The notes: generated by a model from the letters alone, not told the origin. 64,000 nt of DNA from JAIVGV01 sp036389335 (GCA_036389335.1 DASVQC010000021.1:1-64000), one strand, 5' to 3'. Counted from the first letter of the stretch, positions 44,528-52,854 are shown. Program-made: numbers and translations.

Positions 44528-44965
44528 ATGAGTACAGTGCAACGCATCCCGATCCTGAAGGTCGGTCGCGTCCTCGTCGTGCCGATCCAGACCGACATGG
44601 ACGATCAGACGGTCGTCCACTTGCAGGAGCGCATACTCGGCGAGCTTGAGCGCACGCGGGCGCGCGGCGTGCTCATCGACATCTCGCTTCTGGAGATGGT
44701 GGACTCCTTCATCGGTCGGATGCTCTCGGACATCGCCGCGATGGCGCGCATCATGGACGCGACCACGGTGGTCGTCGGCATCCAGCCGGCGGTCGCCATC
44801 ACCCTGGTCGAGCTGGGGCTGGAACTCTCCGGCGTCTCGACGGTCTTGAACGTCGACGAGGGCATCAAGCTGTTGCGCGACGAGTTCGACATCGAGGAGC
44901 GGGAAGACGACGAACTATTCTGGGGGGAGTTGAACCCGTTTGGAGAGCACGGCAATCGCCCTTGA
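44528..44965 (+). CDS. rsbS: Stressosome scaffold protein RsbS (STAS domain)
   Basis: A 145-residue single STAS domain from the ATG at 44528: RIPILKVGRVLVVPIQTDMD, then GVLIDISLLEMVDSFIGRML, with S60 at the position of the B. subtilis RsbS phosphorylation site (S59), and GIQPAVAITLVELGLELSGV. A short acidic tail (EEREDDELFWGE) extends past the usual length and overlaps the start of rsbT by 26 bases. Confidence 0.93.
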   Translation: MSTVQRIPILKVGRVLVVPIQTDMDDQTVVHLQERILGELERTRARGVLIDISLLEMVDSFIGRMLSDIAAMARIMDATTVVVGIQPAVAITLVELGLELSGVSTVLNVDEGIKLLRDEFDIEEREDDELFWGELNPFGEHGNRP

Positions 44966-45338
44966 GGGCGAGCAGGACATCGTCGTCGCGCGCGGCGAGG
45001 TGCGCACGCTCGCCGCGGCCATCGGCTTCCGCTCGCTCGACCAGACGCGCCTCGCGACGGTCGCCTCGGAGCTGGCGCGCAACATCGTCAAGTACGCGCG
45101 CCGCGGGCAGATGATCGCGCAGCCGACGCGCTCGCCCCACGGTCGCGAGGGCCTGCGCCTCATCTTCGAGGACGACGGCCCCGGCATCGCCAACGTCGAG
45201 GCCGCCATGACCGACGGCTACTCGACGAGCAAGGGCATGGGCAAAGGTCTCCCCGGCTCGAAGCGATTAGTTGACGAGTTCTCCATCGACTCCGCCCCCG
45301 GTCGCGGCACGCGCATCACGGTCGTGCGCTGGCTCTGA
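44940..45338 (+). CDS. rsbT: Serine/threonine kinase RsbT (GHKL ATPase)
   Basis: A 132-residue protein from TTG at 44940, with GGGGGGAG upstream. N-box SELARNIVKYARRG, G1 FEDDGPGIANVEAAM, G2 TSKGMGKGLPGSKRLVDEFS, and ending RGTRITVVRWL are the RsbT/SpoIIAB-type landmarks. It phosphorylates RsbR and RsbS and on release activates a partner. In this operon the partner is unknown; no RsbU is seen. Confidence 0.93.
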   Translation: MESTAIALEGEQDIVVARGEVRTLAAAIGFRSLDQTRLATVASELARNIVKYARRGQMIAQPTRSPHGREGLRLIFEDDGPGIANVEAAMTDGYSTSKGMGKGLPGSKRLVDEFSIDSAPGRGTRITVVRWL

Positions 45339-45343
45339 ATCGC

Positions 45344-45406
45344 AGAGGTCAGAGGTCAGTGCGGCGACTGCTTTCTCTAACCTCTGACCTCTGACCTCTG
45401 ACCTCT
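45344..45406. repeat. Heptamer-built inverted repeat (AGAGGTC units)
   Basis: Two AGAGGTC units at 45344 face three CCTCTGA units ending at about 45406. A loop of about 20 bases lies between. It lies between rsbT and the next ATPase gene. Confidence 0.8.
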
Positions 45407-45412
45407 TCTCTT

Positions 45413-46471
45413 ATGCGTGTCATCCAATCGATGGAGGTGCGGGACGAGGCGCAGGTGGGCGCGGTGCGCCGCTCCGTGCACACTTACGCGGTGCGCGTCG
45501 GGTTCACGGAGCGGGAGCTGGCCGAGCTGGACATCGTCGTGCAGGAGATCGGCACGAACGCGGCGCGCTACGCGGAGGGCGGCGGCTGGCTCCACTTCAC
45601 CTCGCCGCTCGGGGCCGAGCCGGGCGTCGAGATTTTTTACTGCGACAAGGGGCCCGGCATCCACGATCTGGAACGCGCCGTGCGCGACGGCGTCTCGACG
45701 GGCGGGAGCCTCGGCGCGGGGCTCGGCGCGGTGCGCAGGCTGATGGACGAGTTCGAGGTCTACTCGACCGTGAAGGCAGCCGCGCACGCGCGCTCGACGA
45801 CCGGCCAAATCTCTCGGCGCACGACGCACGGCACGGCGCTCTTGGGCCGCAAGTGGGTGGCGGCGGCCAAGCTCTCCGCCGAAAGTCACGCGGCGACGGC
45901 GCGCCGCGTCGGCGCGTGGTCGAGGCCGCGACCGGGCGAGGACGCCAACGGCGACGCCTACTTCGTGCGCCGCCGCGCGGGCCAGCAGTTGCTCGCCGTG
46001 GTCGACGGGCTCGGCCACGGCGCGGGCGCGCGCGACGCCTCGGCAGCCGCGCTCGAAGTGCTCGCGGCGTGGCAGGGCGAGCCGCTCGACGAAGTGTTCC
46101 GCCGCGCGCACGATCAGTTGCGCCACACGCGCGGCGCGGTGATGGGCGCGTGCGTCGTGGACGCGCGCGGCGGGAAGTTTCACTACGCGGGCGTCGGCAA
46201 CGTCGAGGCGCGCGTCTTCAACGCGCCCGCGCCGGTGCGCCCCATCTCCGCCAACGGCACGCTCGGCGCGCGCCTCGGCACCGTGCGCGTCTGGTCTTAC
46301 GACTGGGCGGAGGGGGCGACCGTCGTCCTCGCGAGCGACGGCTTGAGCGCGAAGTGGGACCTCTCCGACTACCCCGGCCTGCTCGCCAAGAGCCCGCAGA
46401 TGATCGCCGGGGTGCTCGCGCGCGACTACTCGCGCGACTCGGACGACGCGACCGTGCTCGTCGCGCGGTAA
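45413..46471 (+). CDS. RsbT-like ATPase fused to RsbX/SpoIIE-type phosphatase
   Basis: A 352-residue fusion. Residues 1-120 are a GHKL ATPase (VVQEIGTNAARYAEGG, YCDKGPGIHDLER, GGSLGAGLGAVRRLMDEFEV). Residues about 165-352 are a PPM-type phosphatase with DANGDAYFVRR, VVDGLGHGAGARDASAAALE (DGLGHG at 198-203), VVLASDGLSAKWDL and SDDATVLVAR. In classical operons RsbX dephosphorylates the stressosome; here it is tied to a second kinase-like domain, so one protein may both add and remove phosphate or be targeted by the ATPase part. Confidence 0.87.
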   Translation: MRVIQSMEVRDEAQVGAVRRSVHTYAVRVGFTERELAELDIVVQEIGTNAARYAEGGGWLHFTSPLGAEPGVEIFYCDKGPGIHDLERAVRDGVSTGGSLGAGLGAVRRLMDEFEVYSTVKAAAHARSTTGQISRRTTHGTALLGRKWVAAAKLSAESHAATARRVGAWSRPRPGEDANGDAYFVRRRAGQQLLAVVDGLGHGAGARDASAAALEVLAAWQGEPLDEVFRRAHDQLRHTRGAVMGACVVDARGGKFHYAGVGNVEARVFNAPAPVRPISANGTLGARLGTVRVWSYDWAEGATVVLASDGLSAKWDLSDYPGLLAKSPQMIAGVLARDYSRDSDDATVLVAR

Positions 46472-46474
46472 GTC

Positions 46475-46562
46475 CGAGGTCTGAGGTCTAAAGCCCAAGG
46501 TCTGCCTCGGGCCTCGACGTTGGAATTTAGACTCCCGGCTTTGGACTTTGGACTTGGGACTT
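46475..46562. repeat. Heptamer-type repeats (GAGGTCT and TTTGGAC units)
   Basis: GAGGTCT twice at 46476 and TTTGGAC-TTTGGAC-TTGGGAC at 46533-46555, weakly self-complementary (AGACC / GGACT units). The two sides are less similar than at 44430. Confidence 0.6.
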
Positions 46563-46571
46563 CGTAGCCCG

Positions 46572-47915
46572 ATGGAAGCGATCAGCGTAACAAGGCTCGG
46601 CGACATCTACGTCCGGCGCGAGGCGGACATCGTGAAGGTGCGCGACCGCGTGCGCAGGCTGGCGCGCGAGATGGGGTTCGACCAGACGACGCAGATCAAG
46701 ATCACGACCGCGGTCTCGGAGCTGACGCGCAACATCTACGAGTACGCCAAGTCGGGCGCGATCACGCTCTCGATGGCGCAGCTCGGGGCGGCGGCGGGCC
46801 TGCACATCACGGCGCGCGACGAGGGGCCGGGCATCGAGCCCGCCACGCTCGACGCGATCATGCGCGGCGGCTACCGCTCGGCGCACGGGCTCGGCATCGG
46901 GCTCGCCGGCACGCGCCGCCTCGTCGACGATTTCCGCGTCGAGTCGGGCCCGGGCGAGGGCACGCGCGTCACCGTCGTCAAGTGGCTGCCGCCCGCGCGC
47001 GCCGAGGAGCTGCGCGGGCGCGTCGAGGAAGTGAGAGAGCGTTTCGCGGAGTTGGACGAGGAGTCGGCGGTCGAGGAGTTGGAGCAGCAGAACCGCGACC
47101 TGATCGCCGTCCTCTCGGAGCTTGAGGAGAAGCGCGAGGAGCTTGAGCAGTTGAACCGCCGCCTCGCCGACTCGAACCGCGAGCTGGAGGAGGCGAACGT
47201 GAAGCTGCGCGAGGTGGCGGAGCTGAAAGAAGAGTTCCTCGCCGTCACCACGCACGACCTGCGCTCGCCGCTGGCGGTCATCAGCGGCGTCATCAGCTTC
47301 TTCAGTTCGGGCCGGCTGGGCGAGCTGACGCCGGAGCAGCAGAACATGGTCTCGATGATGGAGCGCAACACGCAGAACCTCATCGAGCTGGTCAACGATC
47401 TGCTCGACTCGGCGAAGATCGAGTCGGGCACTTTGCAGCTCGAACTCGCGCCGACCGATCTGCCCGCGCTCGTCGGCGAAATCTGCGAGTCGGCGGGCGC
47501 GGTGGCGGGCGAGAAGGGCGTCGCGGTCGACTGCCGCTTCCCCGACGATCTGCCGAAGGTCAAGGCCGACCGCGCGAAGCTGCGCCGCGTCATCGTCAAC
47601 CTCGTCTCCAACGGCGTGAAGTTCACGCCGAAGGGCGGGCGCGTCGAAATCTCCGGCGAGCGGCACGGCGGCGTGGTGCGCGTCTCGGTCACGGACACCG
47701 GCGTCGGCGTCGCGCCGGAAGACCTGCCGCACCTCTTCGACAAGTACGAGCAGGGCAGCAGCCGCGCCCCGCGCCGCGAGAAGGGGACCGGGCTCGGCCT
47801 CTACATCACGCGCCAGCTCGTCGAACTCCACGGCGGCGAGATCGACGCCGCGTCCGAAGTCGGCAAAGGCTCCACGTTCTCTTTCACGATCCCCGTCGCG
47901 GAGGTTGATGACTGA
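46572..47915 (+). CDS. RsbT-like ATPase fused to sensor-type histidine kinase
   Basis: A 447-residue protein from the ATG at 46572. Residues 1-138 are an RsbT-like GHKL domain (SELTRNIYEYAKSG, DEGPGIEPATL, HGLGIGLAGTRRLVDDF). Residues about 145-220 are coiled coil. Residues 222-447 are a HisKA/HATPase pair with H228 in AVTTHDLRSPLAVIS, N-box NLVSNGVKFTPKGG, DTGVGVAPEDL and GTGLGLYITRQLVE. No membrane segment is seen, so it is a soluble kinase. It would link stressosome output to a phosphorelay; no response regulator is next to it. Confidence 0.88.
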   Translation: MEAISVTRLGDIYVRREADIVKVRDRVRRLAREMGFDQTTQIKITTAVSELTRNIYEYAKSGAITLSMAQLGAAAGLHITARDEGPGIEPATLDAIMRGGYRSAHGLGIGLAGTRRLVDDFRVESGPGEGTRVTVVKWLPPARAEELRGRVEEVRERFAELDEESAVEELEQQNRDLIAVLSELEEKREELEQLNRRLADSNRELEEANVKLREVAELKEEFLAVTTHDLRSPLAVISGVISFFSSGRLGELTPEQQNMVSMMERNTQNLIELVNDLLDSAKIESGTLQLELAPTDLPALVGEICESAGAVAGEKGVAVDCRFPDDLPKVKADRAKLRRVIVNLVSNGVKFTPKGGRVEISGERHGGVVRVSVTDTGVGVAPEDLPHLFDKYEQGSSRAPRREKGTGLGLYITRQLVELHGGEIDAASEVGKGSTFSFTIPVAEVDD

Positions 47916-47948
47916 GCCGAGGTGGGCGGCGCGAGGGCGCACGATTTA

Positions 47949-47980
47949 CCCGTCGCCTGTCACTCGTCACTCGTCACTGC
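47949..47980. repeat. Heptamer repeat (CGTCACT units)
   Basis: CGCCTGTCACT followed by CGTCACT-CGTCACT just before the mpl start. It resembles the right arm of the repeat at 44430 but has no clear left arm. Confidence 0.6.
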
Positions 47981-47984
47981 TCTT

Positions 47985-49403
47985 ATGCACTACCACCTCA
48001 TCGGAATCTGCGGGACGGCGATGGCGTCGCTCGCCGGGATGCTTCAGGCGCGGGGCCACCGGGTGACGGGCTCGGACGAGAACGTCTACCCGCCGATGTC
48101 CACGATGCTCAGAGACCTCGGCATCCACGTCGCGCAAGGCTACAGGCCCGAGCACCTCGACCCCGCGCCGGATTGCGTCGTCGTCGGCAACGCGCTCTCG
48201 CGCGGGAACGCGGAGGTGGAAGAGACGCTGAACCGCAAGCTCACCTACCGCTCGCAGGCAGAGGTGGTCAAGGAGGAGTTCGTGCGCGGGCGGCGCTCCC
48301 TGGTCGTCGCGGGCACGCACGGGAAGACGACGACGACGAGCATCGCGGCGTGGGTGATGGAGGTCGGCGGGCTCGATCCTTCGTTCCTCGTCGGCGGCGT
48401 CGTGCAGAACTTCGGCAAGAGCTTCCGCGTGACCGGCAGCGACTACTTCGTCGTCGAGGGCGACGAGTACGACACCGCCTACTTCGACAAGGGGCCGAAG
48501 TTCATGCACTACCTGCCCGAGACGGCAATCGTCAACAACATCGAGTTCGATCACGCGGACATCTACCAAGACCTCGCGGCGGTCAAGCTCGCCTTCCGCC
48601 GTCTGATGAACCTCGTGCCCGCCAACGGTCGCCTCGTCGCCGGGTGGGACGACACGAACGTGCGCGCCGTCGTCGCCGAGATGGGCCCGCGGCTCCACAC
48701 GCGGCTCGAAACCTTCGGCACGTCGGCGGACGCGAAGTGGCAGGCGCGCGACATAGATTTTTCGGGCGAGCTGACGCGCTTCCGCGTCTTCCGCGGGGGG
48801 GAACTCTGGGGCGAGTTCGAGACGCCGCTCATCGGCGAGTTCAACGTGAGGAACACTCTGGCGGTCGTCGTCGCCGCCGAGGCGTGGGGCGTCGGGGCGG
48901 CGGCGATCAAGGAGGCGCTCGCGACCTTCAGGAGCGTGCAGCGGCGGATGCAGGTGAAGGGCGCGGCGGCGGGCGTCACCGTCATCGACGACTTCGCGCA
49001 CCACCCGACCGCCGTGCGCGAGACGCTGCAAGCCCTCCGCGCCAAGTACAGGGGGGGCCGCCTCGTCGCCGTCTTCGAGCCGCGCTCGGCGACCTCGCGG
49101 CTCGCCGTCTTTCAGCAGGAGTACGTCGACGCGCTCGGGCAGGCCGACTACGTCGTCGTCGCCAAAGTCTTCGACCGCGAGAAGGGATCGATCTACGGGC
49201 GCTTGCTCGACACGAACGAGCTGGCCGAAGAGATCGGCGCGGCGGGCACGCCCGCCCACTGCATCGACGACGCCGACTCGATCGTCCGCCACCTCGCGCC
49301 CGTCCTTCGCGCGGGCGACACCGTCGCCGTCATGTCCAACGGCGGCTTCGACCGCATCCACGACAAGCTGCTCGACGCCCTGCGCGCGCGCGACGCCGGT
49401 TAG
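47985..49403 (+). CDS. mpl: UDP-N-acetylmuramate:L-alanyl-gamma-D-glutamyl-meso-diaminopimelate ligase
   Basis: A 472-residue Mur-ligase-family protein from ATG at 47985. It starts MHYHLIGICGTAMASLAGML, and has DENVYPPMSTMLRDLGI, the ATP site VVAGTHGKTTTTSIAAWVME, VEGDEYDTAYFDKGPKF, NNIEFDHADIYQD, DDFAHHPTAVRETLQAL and FEPRSATSRLAVFQQ. These match Mpl rather than MurC (length, DEYDTAYFDKGPK). It recycles the tripeptide of murein in the cytoplasm. It is downstream of the stressosome operon with a short gap. Confidence 0.93.
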   Translation: MHYHLIGICGTAMASLAGMLQARGHRVTGSDENVYPPMSTMLRDLGIHVAQGYRPEHLDPAPDCVVVGNALSRGNAEVEETLNRKLTYRSQAEVVKEEFVRGRRSLVVAGTHGKTTTTSIAAWVMEVGGLDPSFLVGGVVQNFGKSFRVTGSDYFVVEGDEYDTAYFDKGPKFMHYLPETAIVNNIEFDHADIYQDLAAVKLAFRRLMNLVPANGRLVAGWDDTNVRAVVAEMGPRLHTRLETFGTSADAKWQARDIDFSGELTRFRVFRGGELWGEFETPLIGEFNVRNTLAVVVAAEAWGVGAAAIKEALATFRSVQRRMQVKGAAAGVTVIDDFAHHPTAVRETLQALRAKYRGGRLVAVFEPRSATSRLAVFQQEYVDALGQADYVVVAKVFDREKGSIYGRLLDTNELAEEIGAAGTPAHCIDDADSIVRHLAPVLRAGDTVAVMSNGGFDRIHDKLLDALRARDAG

Positions 49404-49415
49404 CCGCCGCCCTGC

Positions 49416-49919
49416 TTATTTAGAGTCACGCTCGCGCGCCGGTCGCCCGGAGAGAGAGTTGGGCGCGTCGAGGTGCGCGCCGTCGTGGACGCCCATGCCG
49501 AGCCGCTCGACGAGTTCGCCGCCGAGCCAGCCCGTCGCCATCGAGAGCAGGAAGGCGATGGCCGAGAGCAGGAAGGCGATGGTGTCGGGCCTGTACTCCG
49601 GCGGGTTGTCGCGCCGCATCCACCAACTGATGGCGAAGAGCAGGAGCACGATGTCGTTGCCGACGGCGTGCAGCAGCCCCACCCTCTTCGCGCGCGTGCC
49701 CTTCGGGATCGCCAGCCAATCGACGAAGCCCGGCACGGCGGCGACGAGCCCGCCGACGATCCCGGCGATGATCATCCAGTAGGAGACGACCGAGAACTGA
49801 CCGTTGCCGGTGGCGAAGTAGATCACGTCGAAGATGACGGAGGTCGCCAGCAGCCCCAGCGGGAAGACGATCAGGATCGGGTGCGCCCCGTGCCCGAAGA
49901 CTTTGAATTTGCTCTCCAT
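49416..49919 (-). CDS. DUF2231 membrane protein
   Basis: A 167-residue protein with four hydrophobic segments (about 13-34, 42-62, 82-98, 112-130) and the DUF2231 start GHGAHPILIVFPLGLLATSV, including the His-Pro motif. LLHAVGNDIVLLLFAISWW follows the same family. Function of the family is not established; some members are thought to act in redox-related membrane modules. AAGATG... GAGGGGGAAAA precedes the ATG. It converges with mpl. Confidence 0.85.
   Translation of the reverse strand: MESKFKVFGHGAHPILIVFPLGLLATSVIFDVIYFATGNGQFSVVSYWMIIAGIVGGLVAAVPGFVDWLAIPKGTRAKRVGLLHAVGNDIVLLLFAISWWMRRDNPPEYRPDTIAFLLSAIAFLLSMATGWLGGELVERLGMGVHDGAHLDAPNSLSGRPARERDSK
49541..49579. repeat. Tandem 21-bp duplication inside the DUF2231 gene
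   Basis: GAGAGCAGGAAGGCGATGG occurs twice in direct repeat, encoding AIAFLLS twice (residues 113-119 and 120-126) in the last membrane segment. Confidence 0.75.
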
Positions 49920-50259
49920 TTTTCCCCCTCAAGATGTTGAACTGACTCGCGCCCGCGACGGCTCCCCCGCAGCCCTCGCTCGAGATCGCGCGCCGACGCG
50001 GGCGCAACGCGCGCGGGCGCGCGACCGGCGGGGACTTCGGAGGGGGGCGAAATTGTTTGACGAGTTCCCGCGCAGGGTAACGCCGATCGTGAGGGAAAGT
50101 CACGCGAAACTTTCGCCGGGGTCGTGCCGGGGGCGGCGCGATCTCCGGCGTGGCGGCCCGGAGGCGTGGACGAGCCGCGGCAGTCGCGCAAAGGAAAACG
50201 CCCGTGAGCGTTGACTCTCGCGGGCGTTCTCTCCCAGGCGGCTGCGCCGCCGAGTCCTG
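49920..50259. other. Intergenic region
   Basis: No gene is seen in 340 bases. It holds the upstream region of the DUF2231 gene and, at its right end, the terminator of the next minus-strand gene. Confidence 0.6.
50190..50230 (-). terminator. Terminator of the small HxxxCxxC gene
   Basis: Read on the minus strand: AACGCCCGCG, an internal stretch, CGGGCGTT followed by TTCCTTTG. Arms are 8-10 bp. Confidence 0.65.
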
Positions 50260-50550
50260 CTAGGCGACGTTCCTGCTCCGCTCGCCGCCCTCGCGGTTGT
50301 GCGAACTCAGGACGGTCTGCGCCAGCAGCCTAAGCGGCAGGGGCAACTCGACTGCGTCTTGCGCCGCCGCCTCCGAGGGCAGCTGGGTAAGAAGCTGGGT
50401 GGCCGCACCGCAGAAATCGCAGGCTTGGAGGTGTGAGCCTACGCGCTCCATCATCAAGAGGGAGAGAGTATCGGCGCCGTAAGCGGCGAGCAATGCCTGA
50501 TCCGGGCATGTGTCGCGAGGCCCGAAAGGCGGTGTGATCGTGTGAGACAT
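50260..50550 (-). CDS. Small zinc-finger (HxxxCxxC) protein, anti-sigma-like
   Basis: A 96-residue protein from the ATG at 50550, chosen because GGGAGG lies nine bases upstream. The sequence YGADTLSLLMMERVGSHLQA-CDFC has the H-x3-C-x2-C pattern of ZAS/zf-HC2 anti-sigma domains. There is no transmembrane helix and no ECF sigma gene in reach, so it may act with a distant partner or have another role. Confidence 0.7.
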   Translation of the reverse strand: MSHTITPPFGPRDTCPDQALLAAYGADTLSLLMMERVGSHLQACDFCGAATQLLTQLPSEAAAQDAVELPLPLRLLAQTVLSSHNREGGERSRNVA

Positions 50551-50903
50551 GTCATCCTCCCAAGGGGGTTTGAGAGACGGAGGTTGCGCCGGGCGGTCGC
50601 GAGAGCCCGCGCCCGTCACACTCCCGCATCGTTAGTTGGGGGGCCACGACGCGAGCCGCCGACGGCGCGCGTAGGGCATCGAGCCTGTTAAGCCCGATCC
50701 GAGCAAGAACGCAGGCGCGATGGCCGGTGGCACGAAGGCCACGTCGCCGCCGTCGCCGTTGACGGCCCGGAAGCGCGGCTCACGCTGCCGCCGCCGAAGG
50801 TCGGACTGCCGTTCGCCTTGGCGAAGAGCACAAGGTCTCGAAGGAGGAGACCAAAGTCTGCGCCCCGACGTGGCGTTGCGGCGGGCGGACGTTAAGGCTC
50901 GAT
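50551..50903. other. Intergenic region
   Basis: In these 353 bases no gene is convincing. A 78-codon plus-strand reading (50720-50956) has arginine/serine-rich composition like a shadow and overlaps the next gene. No repeat or promoter stands out. Confidence 0.5.
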
Positions 50904-51500
50904 TCAGTGGTCGAGCACGGGCTGACTATCCTTGCCGGCCACGATGCTCAAGTTGAGGGCCGTCAGGGGCTGCGAGCTGTAGAGCGCAGACAGCAGGGCG
51001 GGGAGCCTTCCGACGCGGCTCTCCTTCGACACCTTCGTCTCCTGCGGTTGGCGCACCGCCCTCTCGGGCGGCAACGAGGGCAGGGCGAGCGGCTCGCTCT
51101 CGGGCGCGGGGCTCTGAAGAGCCGCCGCTTCCGGGCGCTGTTCCGCACGCGCGTACTGACCGCCGGTCAGCGGCGTCGCGTTCTCGACCGGCCTCGGCGC
51201 TTCGCTCCCGTCGGGGTAGAGGGCCACGGCCCCCGACGACGGCAGCCCGTAAGCGTCGATGTGGCGGATGGCCTCCTGTAGGAATTGGATGGCCGCCGCC
51301 GGCTTGAAGCCGTCCGCGAACAGAATCTGCACGCGCGCGGCGGCGCGGAGGTCGTGAATCCGTGTCGCCTCGGTGTCGAGCTTCTGCGCAGCCACGTCAT
51401 AATCGACGAGGAGCTGTGTGAAGAGCTGTGGGGAGGAGGATTCGTAAAGCGACATGAGCCGCTTCTTGATAGTGACCGAATCGGGATCGTTTTTACTCAT
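50904..51500 (-). CDS. Hypothetical protein
   Basis: A 198-residue soluble protein from ATG 51500 (MSKNDPDSVTIKKRLMSLYE), with GAGGTTGACAC upstream. The N-terminal about 100 residues look helical (VAAQKLDTEATRIHDLRAAA, AIQFLQEAIRHIDAYGLP), and the C-terminal half is low-complexity, Pro/Glu/Ala-rich. No family is recognised. The reading could be extended upstream, but with unlikely composition. Confidence 0.65.
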   Translation of the reverse strand: MSKNDPDSVTIKKRLMSLYESSSPQLFTQLLVDYDVAAQKLDTEATRIHDLRAAARVQILFADGFKPAAAIQFLQEAIRHIDAYGLPSSGAVALYPDGSEAPRPVENATPLTGGQYARAEQRPEAAALQSPAPESEPLALPSLPPERAVRQPQETKVSKESRVGRLPALLSALYSSQPLTALNLSIVAGKDSQPVLDH

Positions 51501-51685
51501 TGTGTCAACCTCAACTACACACGCCCGAGCCTGATTAAAGGCGCGCGCGGCGGTTGCAACTCCGACGACCCGACGGGGGGAACCGGCGGGGGTTTTCACC
51601 TGATGGTTGGGAATCGGGGCGGCACGCACGCACGGCGACCCGCCGCGCGTCCCTTTTGGGATGCCGGTGTGAGCGAATGAAGGTC

Positions 51686-51718
51686 GCGCCGGGCGGCTGT
51701 AAATCCGCCGCCCGGCGC
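51686..51718 (-). terminator. Terminator of the PEP-CTERM gene
   Basis: GCGCCGGGCGGC at 51686-51697 and its exact complement at 51707-51718 with a 9-base loop, 14 bases after the stop. No long T-run follows. Confidence 0.65.
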
Positions 51719-51731
51719 AACTTTCAAAGCG

Positions 51732-52490
51732 TTATTCGGAGAGCTTCGCTGCCAGGCGGCGGCGGCGGGCGAAGGACGCCACGCCGGTCAAGCCCGTGCC
51801 GAGCAGTAAGAGCGTCGCCGGCTCGGGGACGGTGCTCTGCGTCGCGCTGGTGATGCGGCCCGATATCGAAGCCACCTGACCGGGGTTGATGTCCAGATCG
51901 TTCACGAAGAAGCTGAACGAGCCGTTGCCGCAGGTGGTCTGCTGGCCGGGGATGGTCGTCGCCCCGCAGTTCGTGTCCTGGAAGGTGAACAGGATGGGCG
52001 TGTTGTCGAAGTCGATGTGCACGCCGCCGTTGTCGGCAGAGTTGACCGTGCCCGTGAGCACCGCCGTGAAGAGCTGCGAGTTGGTGCCGTTGATGCCTTC
52101 CGGGTTGGTGAAGGTCACTCTCAGCGTGAAGGTGTTACCGTCGTAGACCTGCATCGAGTCGGTGAGGCTGAACGCGCCGAGGTTGTTGACGTTCTGCGTC
52201 GGCGGGGCGATAGCGTTACCGCCGAAGGAGAGCCCGCCCGCGGCGGTCGTCCCGCTGAAGGTCGAGTTGACGAAAGTCAGGCCGGCGAAGTTAGCGGTCT
52301 GCGGCGCGCTGGTGTTGGGCGGAGTAGTGGGGGTGCAACCCCCGGCGACGTTGCCGTTAAAGCAGCCGTTGGTGTAGCCCGAGATGAAAACTTCGTCGGC
52401 CTTGGCCGTACCTTGAGCAACCGTCAGGAAAGCAACTGCGGCGATCGTAAGCGTGAGGTACTTAGCCATCGCTAAAAGATGGTTCTTCAT
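51732..52490 (-). CDS. PEP-CTERM sorting domain protein
   Basis: A 252-residue exported protein. Signal peptide YLTLTIAAVAFLTVAQGTAK-A. The mature part has Asn/Thr/Gly-rich beta-pattern and two cysteine pairs (CFNGNVAGGC; CGATTIPGQQTTC). C-terminus: VPEPATLLLLGTGLTGVASF and then RRRR, the PEP-CTERM anchor recognised by exosortase (EpsH/XrtA type). This sorting system goes with exopolysaccharide-producing bacteria, in keeping with the locus at 1-39 kb. The exosortase itself is not in the window. Confidence 0.9.
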   Translation of the reverse strand: MKNHLLAMAKYLTLTIAAVAFLTVAQGTAKADEVFISGYTNGCFNGNVAGGCTPTTPPNTSAPQTANFAGLTFVNSTFSGTTAAGGLSFGGNAIAPPTQNVNNLGAFSLTDSMQVYDGNTFTLRVTFTNPEGINGTNSQLFTAVLTGTVNSADNGGVHIDFDNTPILFTFQDTNCGATTIPGQQTTCGNGSFSFFVNDLDINPGQVASISGRITSATQSTVPEPATLLLLGTGLTGVASFARRRRLAAKLSE

Positions 52491-52524
52491 TGTTTAACTC
52501 CTCTTTTTGGCAAGCTGGTGGAAA

Positions 52525-52547
52525 ATGCTAAAGGATCACTTTAGCAT
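52525..52547. promoter_or_regulatory. Operator-like inverted repeat
   Basis: ATGCTAAA, a 7-base centre GGATCAC, then TTTAGCAT: a perfect 8-bp inverted repeat 35 bases upstream of the PEP-CTERM start. It could bind a dimeric regulator or form a leader hairpin. Confidence 0.5.
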
Positions 52548-52854
52548 CAATGGGGGCAAGCCACTCGGAGCCGCGGGGCATTGCAGACCTAGGTAATTCC
52601 TGCCCGGTTATCCGTACGAATACGGTTCAATTGTCTCAGGATTCAAACACGCTCAATAAGGTAGGCACCGCTGGGGGGGGCTAACTCTCGCGTGTCTGAC
52701 AAGCCGGCGGGATCAAGGTCGAACACCGCTCTTCTGCTGCTGAGTGTCGCAGACAATACGCTGATTCTCATTCTGAGTCAACCTCTTTTTCCACACTTCC
52801 ACCACTTTTTTTTTCGAGCCCGGAACCGTGCTACGGGCTCGGCCCGGGATACAT

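Noticed and set aside
52500..52600. Sigma-54 promoter before the PEP-CTERM gene
   Set aside because: A TGGCTTGC stretch is present on the minus strand but the GC of the -12 element is not at the required spacing.
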